Below the pieces are notes generated by a model. It was not told where the DNA came from, searched no databases, and saw only the letters and a program-made list of their open reading frames with translations. From Deltaproteobacteria bacterium UBA6601 (GTDB taxonomy: Bacteria > Myxococcota_A > UBA796 > UBA9615), in assembly GCA_002433485.1 (NCBI GenBank), contig DJIF01000108.1:1-5426 (forward strand): a stretch of 5,426 bases of DNA. Direction: 5' to 3'. The first letter of the stretch is position 1. Each line of letters starts with the position of its first letter. Below, piece by piece: positions 1 through 5,426 of this stretch. The position numbers and the translations under genes were made by a program.

Positions 1-771
1 GAGAAGCTGACCACCATAACCATCGGAGTCGGAGTCCAGATGCCATAAAGCGGCATCAATTGCCTCATCGTCTACCGACCCATTGCAGTCGTTATCGAGG
101 CCATCGCAGCGCTCAATGGCGGCCGGGCTGATGGTTGGATCGCTGTCATCGCAGTCGTTGCCGCCATCGGCAACATCCACAAAGCCGTCGCCATCGGCAT
201 CCGCGCCATTGGGGGCCTGGTCATCATCGTCACTGGCGGTATCGTCGTCATCGTCACTGGCGGTGTCGTCGTCATCGTCACTGGCGGTGTCGTCGTCATC
301 CCCAGCGCTGTCGTCATCGTCACCGGCAGCTTGACTCCGGCCAATGAGGGCCACCGCGACAACCGAAGGGACAGCCACCTGGCTGCCACCACCGCTCCCT
401 GACATGGTGGCAGAGGATCCAGCCTCAACACTCAGGGTGCTGGTCCAGCTGCCCGGCTCCAACGGGGCAAAGGATAGCTGCAGTTCCACTGAGGAGCCGG
501 CCTCCAAGGTCAACGGCCAGGCAGCGTCCAGCAGGGTGAAGACGGCGCTTCCATCGCCCATAATTGAAGGCTCAAGGACCTCAGCGGCAACCGTGCCAAC
601 ATTGCTGATGGAAACCGAGGCTACCGCGCTGTCGCCAGGAGCTACGGCGGCAAAGTCCACAAAGGCCGCCGAGGCGACCAGGTCCGCCACCCCCTGGGAA
701 CCAGCACAGGCTGTCATCCACAAAGAAGCAGTTACACAAACAAGCGACCTCAGAATGCGCGCACAACTCAT
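1..771 (-). CDS. Secreted lipoprotein with choice-of-anchor D-like domain, poly-Asp linker and MopE-like metal-binding motif (C-terminus cut off by window edge)
   Basis: The frame is open from ATG at 771 to the left edge (257 codons) with no stop, so the C-terminus is missing. An in-frame TGA two codons upstream and a GGAGGGT at 784-778 fix the start. Residues 1-21 form a signal peptide ending MTA-C22, a plausible lipobox. Residues ~36-120 read like an ASPM/SPD-2/Hydin or 'choice-of-anchor D' Ig fold (VSISNVGTVAAEV, then LTLEAGSSVELQLSFAP). A linker at 151-184 is almost all Asp, in the pattern DDDDDTAS. Next come an EF-hand or thrombospondin-3-like loop DADGDGFVD (191-199), DCDDSDP (206-212), CDGLDNDCNG (222-231) and DSDSDGYGG (246-254). 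This is the arrangement of the putative metal-binding MopE-type motif family common in myxobacterial secreted proteins. Calcium or copper binding is inferred from the family. The function is unknown; a structural or adhesive surface protein is most likely. Confidence 0.88.
   Translation of the reverse strand, partial: MSCARILRSLVCVTASLWMTACAGSQGVADLVASAAFVDFAAVAPGDSAVASVSISNVGTVAAEVLEPSIMGDGSAVFTLLDAAWPLTLEAGSSVELQLSFAPLEPGSWTSTLSVEAGSSATMSGSGGGSQVAVPSVVAVALIGRSQAAGDDDDSAGDDDDTASDDDDDTASDDDDDTASDDDDQAPNGADADGDGFVDVADGGNDCDDSDPTISPAAIERCDGLDNDCNGSVDDEAIDAALWHLDSDSDGYGGQLL
217..300. repeat. 24-bp tandem repeat encoding the poly-Asp/TAS linker
   Basis: Two near-identical 24-base units (241-264 and 265-288) differ only at the first base. 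They are flanked by a degenerate copy at 217-240 and a partial one from 289. Each unit encodes, on the minus strand, five Asp plus Thr-Ala-Ser. The repeat lies inside the lipoprotein gene and keeps frame, so copy-number change by slippage would lengthen or shorten the acidic linker without breaking the protein. Confidence 0.85.
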
Positions 772-868
772 GGCTCAACCCTCCGTGCGCCAGCCTAGCG
801 CAATCTCAGTCTGACAGCCCAAGCCCGAATTGTGCCCACCAGGTGCAGGGGTTGCTAACCTGTACTCT
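772..868. promoter_or_regulatory. Divergent intergenic region between two lipoprotein transcription units
   Basis: This ~97-base spacer must hold the promoters of the minus-strand lipoprotein (start 771) and of the plus-strand unit beginning at 869. The minus gene has a clear Shine-Dalgarno sequence (GGAGGGT, 784-778). On the plus strand I see an extended -10-like TGCTAACCT at 853-861 but no well-spaced -35: TTGTGC at 830-835 is 20 bases away. No convincing sigma-70 box was found for the minus strand. Confidence 0.4.
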
Positions 869-1033
869 ATGGAAGCTCTCAGCGCTTGGTTCCTGGAGCA
901 CTGGCTGATCAGCAGCATCGTTGCGGCCAGTGTGCTGGCAGTGCTGTTTGCTGTCGTTCTGCAGGGCAAGCGCAGCATCCGCTACCACTTCCCGCTGGTC
1001 GGCCAGCTTCGAGCTGCTTTTGGAGCTGCATGA
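869..1033 (+). CDS. Small single-pass membrane protein, 54 aa, function unknown
   Basis: From ATG at 869 the product is 54 residues. It has one strong hydrophobic segment (about residues 11-31, ISSIVAASVLAVLFAVVL) followed by a basic stretch QGKRSIRYHFPLVGQLR. A TTG at 830 in the same frame could extend it by 13 residues, but that extension adds nothing recognisable. Its TGA overlaps the ATG of the next gene as ATGA, which favours translational coupling. No Shine-Dalgarno sequence precedes the ATG. The tail after the membrane segment resembles, from memory, the start of FMN-binding glutamate synthase-family proteins, which have a membrane segment followed by R-x-x-FP-hydrophobic-G-x-x-R. If that is right, this is a remnant or a repurposed N-terminus, since the enzyme body is absent. 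It could also be a chance open frame. Confidence 0.45.
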   Translation: MEALSAWFLEHWLISSIVAASVLAVLFAVVLQGKRSIRYHFPLVGQLRAAFGAA

Positions 1034-3537
1034 CGCGCAGGCTTGGACCATTGCTGGCCTTACTCCTGCTGATATGGGGCTGCACGCAGTCCCATGGCGA
1101 GGCCTACCTGCCAGGCCAGTGCAGTGACGGCCTGGACAATGACGGGGACGGCAGCAGCGACTGTGAAGACCAAGACTGTGCTGGAGCACCCGACTGCGCA
1201 CCTACAGCGTCACTGAATGGCTGCACGGAGACGCCAGCCGGAGCCAGCTGTCTGGTCATCGCCGAACTGACCCTGGAGCCTGCCCAGGTACGACCCGGTG
1301 AGACCTTTAGCGTCTCAGTCTGGATCCCCCACGCCACAGCAGAAAACGTGGTCCTAGAGATCGCCGCAACGCCAATCGAACCAGCGCTTGAGCTTGCCGC
1401 CGCAGACGGAGGATTGCGCGGAAACTACAGCGCCAACGCCGAGCTCCCGCTGGGCGACCATCTGGTGGCCCTGCGCGCCGATGTAGAAGACGGCGAAGCG
1501 CAGGCATACGCGTTGCTGAGTGTCACCGAGCAGCAATCCTGTGACGACGGGCTGGTACGCGAAGCAGGCATCTGCGTGCCCAGTCACAGCGGAGTCGCCA
1601 TCGCCCCGGACCGGATGTTTCATACCCCCTACGCTGGCCAGATCACCGGTCTGCCAGAGGGGGGTAAAGAACGCATGATGCTGCACCCTCGCCGCGTCTT
1701 CGCGGTCGAGAACGCGCTGGTCTCTTGCCTGACCGACTCGGTCGCCATCATCGACCCGGAGGCCATGTTCCCGATCGCTACCGACGCCAGCCCCTTCGAT
1801 CCCCGCCCTCCGCCCCTGATGGAGCGGGCCGAAGGGGTTTTGGACCCGGACGGGCTGGCTCTGTGCGACGATCTGGCCCTGGATGCTGAAGCTGAAATAG
1901 CGGTCACCATGACCCGCGGCGCACTGGGCCAGCCGGCTGGACTTACGAGCTGGCGCTTACCGGACCTGACAAGCCCCCCCTTCGATGACCCCATCGAGCT
2001 GCAGAGCTGGATCGACGCAAGCGGCTTCGAGACCGGCGTCTTTGACGACGGCTACCTCTACGTCGCTGGCAAGCCAGACCGACTCAGCGTCTTCACGGTC
2101 AATGAACAAGGCGCCTTCACCCTCGTTCACGAACAGCAGCTACCCGGCTGCACCGGCTCATGGTCGGTTATCAAGGCCGGAGACAGGCTCTACCTGACCG
2201 ACGCTGGAGTGCACCCAGAACGGGGCGATGGACAGCCCCAGGGCGGCAGTCTCTACGTGTTTGATGCCAGCGATCCCGCAGCCCCGATGCTGCAGAGCAG
2301 TGTGCCGACATGGGGGCTTGGCAAGTCCCTGGCTGTATCCAGCGACGGTCGAGTTGCCCTGGCGGGTGGCGAGGCTGGACTCGAGATCTTCGACGTCAGC
2401 ATGATCGACGCGCCGGTCCTCAGCGAGCACATCGACACGCCCGGGTCGGCCATCTCGGTGGCCTGGTCTGACGGCTACCTGCTGCTCTCAGACTGGAACT
2501 CCATGCGCCTGTACGACGCCTCCGAGCCAGGCAATACCCGGCTGATTTCAGCCACGGACCTCGCCCTGACCCAGCTGAGCGGCGCCGAACAAGACCCTCA
2601 GTGGGCCATCGACAACTCGGGCTTCGTCGCTCTCAACGGAACTGACTTCATCATCACTGAGATGGACACGATCTTCCTGGGCACGCTGCAGCCGGGCGCT
2701 CGAACCGGCTCCCTTAATGTCATCGACCGGCGCTGGTCTATCAGTGCATCAAGCGAACGGCAGGACCAGGCATTTGTGCTGCGCCTACGCAACGGCGGGC
2801 GCCAAGCCCTGGAGCTGAGCATTCGGCAACAAAATGGGCTCACCCCCTCTGGTCAGCGCTACCTCATCGCGCCCGGACAGCAGCAGGCGCTAGAACTCCA
2901 GGCCAGAGGCCTACTGGACAACCCTGCATTGCGCTTCGTGACCCTCGATGCCGAAGACCCCATGCAACCTGAACGTCGGGCCGCTTTAGTTGTATTGGAA
3001 GGTGGACTGGCAACCGGCGACCCGATCCCGAGCTTCCGGCTGCCCTTCACCAACCGCTGCGAGGGCGAGCTATGCAGTCAGGAAGTGAACTGCTTCCACC
3101 TGGATGACAGCCAATGGGAAGGGATGCCGATCCTGCTGGCCTTCTACTCAAGCTGGTGACCCATCTGTGGTCTGGAGGTTCCAGACCTGGCAGCCTCAGT
3201 AAGAGCAGTCTTCAGACCCGAGCAAGTGGTGGTGCTGGCGGTCGCCTGGGAGGAGGGGCTGGCCCGCGCCCTCGCCTACGCTGAAGACACCGGCTTCCGG
3301 GAGCTGCTGGCAATGGACCTGTCAGGCGTTGATGCCAACTGCTGGGAGATGCCAGCCGGTGAGGACAGCCTGTATCGCTACTTTAACGACCGCATCGCGC
3401 TGAGCGGTGCCGACAGTCCCTTCCCCTTTCAGGTCATCATCGGACCAGACCGTAACCTGGCCTACGCCAGCCGCCTCCACCAGCCAGACCGAGTGCTTGG
3501 GGTGCTGGGTGCTCTGATCAGCGACAGCGAGGACTAG
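1030..3537 (+). CDS. Predicted selenoprotein: lipoprotein with beta-propeller, Ig-like domains and C-terminal Sec-containing thioredoxin domain (UGA at 3157-3159 read as Sec)
   Basis: The 835-residue product contains selenocysteine at 710. The start is ATG 1030, overlapping the previous stop as ATGA, with GGAG at 1022-1025. Codons further upstream in this frame encode no signal sequence, whereas this start gives MTRRLGPLLALLLLIWG-C18, a lipoprotein signal. Order: Cys/Asp motif CSDGLDNDGDG...DCEDQDC (31-50); Ig-like domain (~75-165); Cys-containing spacer (~168-182); beta-propeller (~215-557) with LVIVD-like repeats such as GSLYVFDASDPAAP (from 406) and GLEIFDVSMIDAP; second Ig-like domain (~558-656) of the ASPM/SPD-2/Hydin style; thioredoxin/redoxin domain (~660-835). 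That last domain begins GDPIPSFRLP, has FYSSW-U710-PIC713 with Pro718 five residues after the Cys as in thioredoxin, and a probable cis-Pro strand PFPFQVIIGPD (~797-807). It is inferred to be an outer-membrane thiol/selenol oxidoreductase or peroxidase-like protein with unknown substrate. If Sec is not inserted, a 709-residue product lacking the active site results. Confidence 0.87.
3157..3159 (+). other. In-frame UGA selenocysteine codon (Sec710)
   Basis: The TGA falls between TGG (Trp709) and CCC ATC TGT (Pro-Ile-Cys713), giving W-U-P-I-C in place of the thioredoxin W-C-x-x-C. The same frame stays open for 125 more codons encoding the rest of a thioredoxin fold. TGA also serves as the ordinary stop of two other genes here (3574-3576 and 4623-4625), so genome-wide reassignment of TGA is not supported. 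Confidence 0.88.
3160..3193 (+). promoter_or_regulatory. Bacterial SECIS element (SelB-binding hairpin)
   Basis: GGTCTGGA (3169-3176) and TCCAGACC (3180-3187) form a perfect 8-bp stem closing a GGT triloop (3177-3179). CTG (3165-3167) and CAG (3191-3193) can add a lower stem across a small asymmetric internal loop. The loop starts 17 bases after the UGA. Known bacterial SECIS elements lie within the coding region just downstream of UGA and carry a short apical loop with conserved G/GU; the E. coli fdhF element also presents GGU at nearly the same distance. The hairpin encodes part of the thioredoxin helix after the active site (GLEVPDLA), so it is both coding and regulatory. Confidence 0.85.
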
Positions 3538-3557
3538 CTGAAACCTTGAGACGTACG

Positions 3558-3580
3558 CGCCTGTCGGCGGCCGTCAGGCG
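3558..3580. other. Hairpin at the convergent gene junction, possible weak terminator
   Basis: CGCCTG (3558-3563) pairs with CAGGCG (3575-3580) around an 11-base GC-rich loop, between the TAG of the selenoprotein gene (3537) and the last codons of the minus-strand gene (stop at 3574-3576). No T-tract follows on either strand, so intrinsic termination is not demonstrated. The position between two converging genes is the main argument for a role. Confidence 0.25.
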
Positions 3581-4623
3581 GCGCTGACACCGGGAGCCTG
3601 ACCGCTGCGCATCAACTCGTCGAGATTGCGCTGCACCTTGCGGGCTCCTGGAGTCTTGTGCAACAGCGCGGCCAGGGCCCGGCGAAGGCGATCCCGGCGG
3701 CCGGTCCCCGCATCCTCGCTGGGCCAGTCAAGGGCCATTCGCGCCTCAATGACCCGCGTCACCAGATCTTCAATGGGTAGTGACACACCCAGCTGCGTCG
3801 TCACCAGACGCCCAGCATGGAGTTGCTTGGTCTGCCCTATCCGAATCGCCTTGCGTGGATCGATACCAAGGGCACGGAAGTCCTGTTCCATCTCCCGCAC
3901 CCCATCAAGTTCGATGAGAAACATCCGCACCTGCCAGATATGAAAGTCCACCAACTGCGCGACGCTCATCCGCTTGATGAGCTGGGGCAGATAGTTGACC
4001 CCAAGGGCAATGTGGCGAGCTTCATCCCGCTCGTAGTAGGTCAGTAATTCACAGAGTACGGGCTCAATGTTGGCCTCACGAACCAGCTGAAACAGCGTCA
4101 GGGCGATCGGCTCTACCATCAACTGCATCCCGACCAGCTTCTTAGCCAGGCAGTCGGCTTGCAGGATCTCGTTGAGAATCCGATTAGCAGCTGGCGGCAG
4201 CTGCTCAGGCTGATAACCCAACAGGCTCAAGTAGTCGTGCATCACGTAGAAATGACGAGCCTCGTCGTGCGCCTGGGAGGTCGCCGCCATCTTGGCCTCT
4301 AAAGGCTCGATCTCCAGGGCCAGTTCAGCGCTGACCTTCCAAGCCGCCAGTTCTCCCCAGAAGATGACCGCAAACAGGCGCTTTATAGCCTCGACCTGCT
4401 GCGGAGGGAGATCAACCCCACCGTGTTTCTCCACCAGCTCTGCGAGCAGGTCCTTGCCGTCCCAGACCTTGGCCTGACCCTTGTGATAGACGCCCTCCAG
4501 CTTGCGTGCTGAGCGCAGCTCTTTGGCGGTCTGATGAGCGTCAAACATGTCGTAGGGGACAATGCTCTGGCTGCGCGGTCCGCGCAGGGTACGAACAATT
4601 CGCCGGGTCGCTTGAAGCGGCAT
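3574..4623 (-). CDS. Ferritin-like di-iron (non-haem) protein, putative oxygenase/oxidase
   Basis: The product is 349 residues from ATG at 4623. Two ExxH motifs, DEARH (120-124) and RDEARHIALG (199-208), plus single carboxylates in helical contexts, FWGELAAW (E91) and LMVEPIALT (E171), give the E...ExxH...E...ExxH pattern of ferritin-like four-helix di-iron proteins such as ribonucleotide reductase R2, acyl-ACP desaturases and AurF-type N-oxygenases. No signal peptide is seen, so it is probably cytosolic. The basic C-terminal tail (about 300-340) lies outside the di-iron core. A GTG directly before the ATG (4626-4624) could also start translation. GGAG at 4635-4632 is 8 bases from the ATG and 5 from the GTG, so I prefer the ATG. 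It follows the TetR gene with a one-base TGATG overlap, indicating one transcript and coupled translation. The exact reaction and substrate cannot be named. Confidence 0.88.
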   Translation of the reverse strand: MPLQATRRIVRTLRGPRSQSIVPYDMFDAHQTAKELRSARKLEGVYHKGQAKVWDGKDLLAELVEKHGGVDLPPQQVEAIKRLFAVIFWGELAAWKVSAELALEIEPLEAKMAATSQAHDEARHFYVMHDYLSLLGYQPEQLPPAANRILNEILQADCLAKKLVGMQLMVEPIALTLFQLVREANIEPVLCELLTYYERDEARHIALGVNYLPQLIKRMSVAQLVDFHIWQVRMFLIELDGVREMEQDFRALGIDPRKAIRIGQTKQLHAGRLVTTQLGVSLPIEDLVTRVIEARMALDWPSEDAGTGRRDRLRRALAALLHKTPGARKVQRNLDELMRSGQAPGVSAA

Positions 4624-5285
4624 CACAAAGACTCCGTTTGGGGTGAATTGGAAACAAGAACTGCTCGTTCAAAGAAAGCTCTCAGGTCTCGATAGGCCTG
4701 CTCGACCCGGGATAGCTCTAGTGCGGTGCGCGCATAAGACAGCTCAACCACCAGACCATGCAGCGCAGTGCGAATGATCATGGCCAGTCGCTCAGGAGGA
4801 AGGGCCAGCTGCGAGACCTCCTCAGAGAACACGTTGCGGACGCCTCGTTCCAGCAGCACCGTAGACTCCCGGTAGAACTCGTCCACATGCAGCCGGACCG
4901 GGCGATCCTGGGCGGCAAGGCTCAAGGTCTGCATCAAAAAGGGCGCCCATGCTCGCATATCAAGGATTGCCTCCCACAACGCATCAATACCCTCAAGGGC
5001 GGTAGCCAGCCCGCGATCACCACGCTCAAAGCGTTCCTCGAAGCGCTCGTGAATCTTTCTGAAGGTGTCGCGCTGCGCCTCGATAAGGAGCTGCTCTTTG
5101 GAACGGAAGTGATAGTGAAGCAGGCCTTTAGAGACCCCGGCCGCACGAGCCACAGCATCCATCGAGGCCCCCTGGAAGCCCTCGGCACCAAACAGCCGCG
5201 CTGCAGCGTCCACAATGCGCCGGGTGGTGCGCAGCCCCCTACGGGTAGGAGCAGCCAAGCTCTCAAACGCCATCGCCTTGCTCAA
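4623..5285 (-). CDS. TetR/AcrR-family transcriptional repressor
   Basis: The product is 220 residues. The N-terminal TetR DNA-binding domain is clear: TRRIVDAAARLFGAEGF (21-37) is helix 1, and the helix-turn-helix SMDAVARAAGVSKGLLHYHF (41-60) is followed by RSKEQLL. The C-terminal half is an all-helical ligand/dimerisation region of ordinary family length that gives no ligand clue. The stop overlaps the start of the di-iron protein gene, so the regulator is the first gene of a two-gene operon and probably autoregulates it. Start: TTG at 5285 has AAGGGGG (5297-5291) five bases upstream. ATG at 5273, four codons in, has only AAGG two bases away, so TTG is preferred though ATG remains possible; the HTH is unaffected. 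Confidence 0.92.
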   Translation of the reverse strand: MSKAMAFESLAAPTRRGLRTTRRIVDAAARLFGAEGFQGASMDAVARAAGVSKGLLHYHFRSKEQLLIEAQRDTFRKIHERFEERFERGDRGLATALEGIDALWEAILDMRAWAPFLMQTLSLAAQDRPVRLHVDEFYRESTVLLERGVRNVFSEEVSQLALPPERLAMIIRTALHGLVVELSYARTALELSRVEQAYRDLRAFFERAVLVSNSPQTESL

Positions 5286-5290
5286 GAGCG

Positions 5291-5297
5291 CCCCCTT
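5291..5297 (-). promoter_or_regulatory. Ribosome binding site favouring a TTG start for the TetR gene
   Basis: The minus strand reads AAGGGGG, then five bases, then TTG at 5285-5283. Spacing to the alternative ATG (5273) would be 17 bases, which is too long for efficient initiation. Confidence 0.5.
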
Positions 5298-5313
5298 ACT
5301 GGCCGCTTAGCAC

Positions 5314-5325
5314 AATAATATTATT
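5314..5325. promoter_or_regulatory. 12-bp perfect palindrome, candidate TetR operator
   Basis: AATAATATTATT is its own reverse complement. It lies 29-40 bases upstream of the TetR start and overlaps the predicted -10 box, a usual place for a TetR-family autorepression site. TetR dimers bind palindromes, but many operators are longer and the flanks here do not extend the symmetry. AT-rich palindromes can also arise by chance. Confidence 0.35.
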
Positions 5326-5348
5326 TAAGTATTTCCAGCAGGATACAA
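5320..5348 (-). promoter_or_regulatory. Candidate sigma-70 promoter of the tetR/di-iron operon
   Basis: On the minus strand a -10-like AATAAT (5325-5320, five of six to TATAAT) lies 17 bases from a weak -35-like TTGTAT (5348-5343, three of six). It is the only AT-rich stretch in this otherwise GC-rich window. The predicted start near 5312-5314 would give a leader of about 27 bases that includes the AAGGGGG ribosome binding site. Confidence 0.45.
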
Positions 5349-5426
5349 GCGAAAACTGGCCGCGCGTACAGGGACTTCACAGTCACCCCTCCTGGCCGGC
5401 AGCGATAATCAGCTGAGCCAAGCTGT
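5349..5426. other. Right-edge segment without a supported gene
   Basis: No plus-strand start with a ribosome binding site is evident. On the minus strand a frame is open from the window edge to a TAA at 5323-5321 (35 codons), with AGGAGG near a GTG. It could be the tail of an upstream gene or a chance opening, and the peptide shows no recognisable feature. The word ACTGGCCGC occurs at 5355-5363 and again at 5298-5306, flanking the candidate promoter. Confidence 0.3.

Noticed and set aside
72..431. Minus-strand frame rich in Met/Thr/Pro repeats and plus-strand Ser/His-rich frames over 83-347
   Set aside because: These are shadow readings of the 24-bp repeat in the lipoprotein gene, whose own frame gives signal peptide, Ig fold and metal-binding motifs.
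1..771. Naming the left-edge protein as a copper-binding MopE
   Set aside because: Only the short Cys/Asp motif resembles that family; the Ig fold and poly-Asp linker do not, and the metal cannot be told from sequence.
886..1029. N-terminal extension of the selenoprotein gene to an upstream in-frame start at 886
   Set aside because: The 48 extra residues would bury the lipoprotein signal sequence inside the protein and they overlap the more plausible membrane ORF in another frame.
1030..3159. A complete 709-residue protein ending at the TGA, with a separate gene from 3226 to 3537
   Set aside because: The two parts share one frame, the junction reconstructs a thioredoxin active site, and the second part alone lacks the first strand and catalytic motif of the fold and has no convincing start. 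The SECIS-like hairpin explains the TGA.
3157..3159. Nonsense mutation, sequencing error or TGA-to-Trp reassignment
   Set aside because: A single-base change of a Cys codon could give TGA, so error is not excluded, but the well-placed GGU-loop hairpin favours recoding. Reassignment to Trp is disfavoured because TGA ends the TetR and di-iron genes here and Trp would destroy the active site.
3558..3580. Strong bidirectional intrinsic terminator
   Set aside because: A 6-bp stem with an 11-base loop and no T-tract does not meet the usual criteria; kept only as a weak structural note.
5321..5426. Minus-strand open frame from the right edge to TAA at 5323-5321, possibly an upstream gene's C-terminus or a leader peptide
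   Set aside because: Only 35 codons are visible with no recognisable motif, and it overlaps the predicted promoter. It cannot be separated from chance without more sequence.

Overview
The window looks like a piece of a GC-rich bacterial chromosome, most likely Myxococcota or another former deltaproteobacterium. The clues are secreted lipoproteins carrying Cys/Asp-rich MopE-like 'DCDD...CDGLDNDC' and 'CSDGLDNDGDG' motifs, 'choice-of-anchor D'-like immunoglobulin folds, poly-Asp 'DDDDDTAS' linkers and LVIVD-type propeller repeats. This assignment rests on protein style, not on a marker gene. No rRNA, tRNA, CRISPR array or insertion sequence was seen.

Layout. Positions 1-771 (minus) hold the N-terminal 257 codons of a lipoprotein that runs off the left edge. 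A short divergent spacer (772-868) follows. On the plus strand, a 54-residue single-pass membrane peptide (869-1033) overlaps by ATGA a long lipoprotein gene (1030-3537). Two minus-strand genes follow tail to tail after a 36-base gap: a ferritin-like di-iron protein (3574-4623) and, just upstream of it, a TetR-type repressor (4623-5285). The two share one base as TGATG and form an operon. Positions 5286-5426 hold the probable TetR promoter and a 12-bp palindrome; no supported gene lies in the last ~100 bases.

The main result is that the long plus-strand gene appears to be a selenoprotein. A naive reading ends at a TGA at 3157-3159, but the frame continues to a TAG at 3535-3537. The TGA sits exactly where the first catalytic Cys of a thioredoxin CxxC motif belongs (FYSSW-U-PIC-GLEVP). 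The rest of the thioredoxin fold, including a probable cis-Pro strand, lies after it. Seventeen bases after the TGA comes a GGU apical loop on a perfect 8-bp stem (3169-3187), the form and spacing expected of a bacterial SECIS element. The full 835-residue product would be a surface-anchored protein: lipobox, Cys/Asp metal-binding-like motif, Ig-like domain, beta-propeller, second Ig-like domain and a C-terminal Sec-containing thioredoxin domain (Sec710/Cys713).

The left half therefore encodes cell-envelope proteins, probably outer-membrane lipoproteins, one with a predicted selenol redox centre. The right half is a self-contained regulator/di-iron enzyme pair with no evident functional link to the left half.
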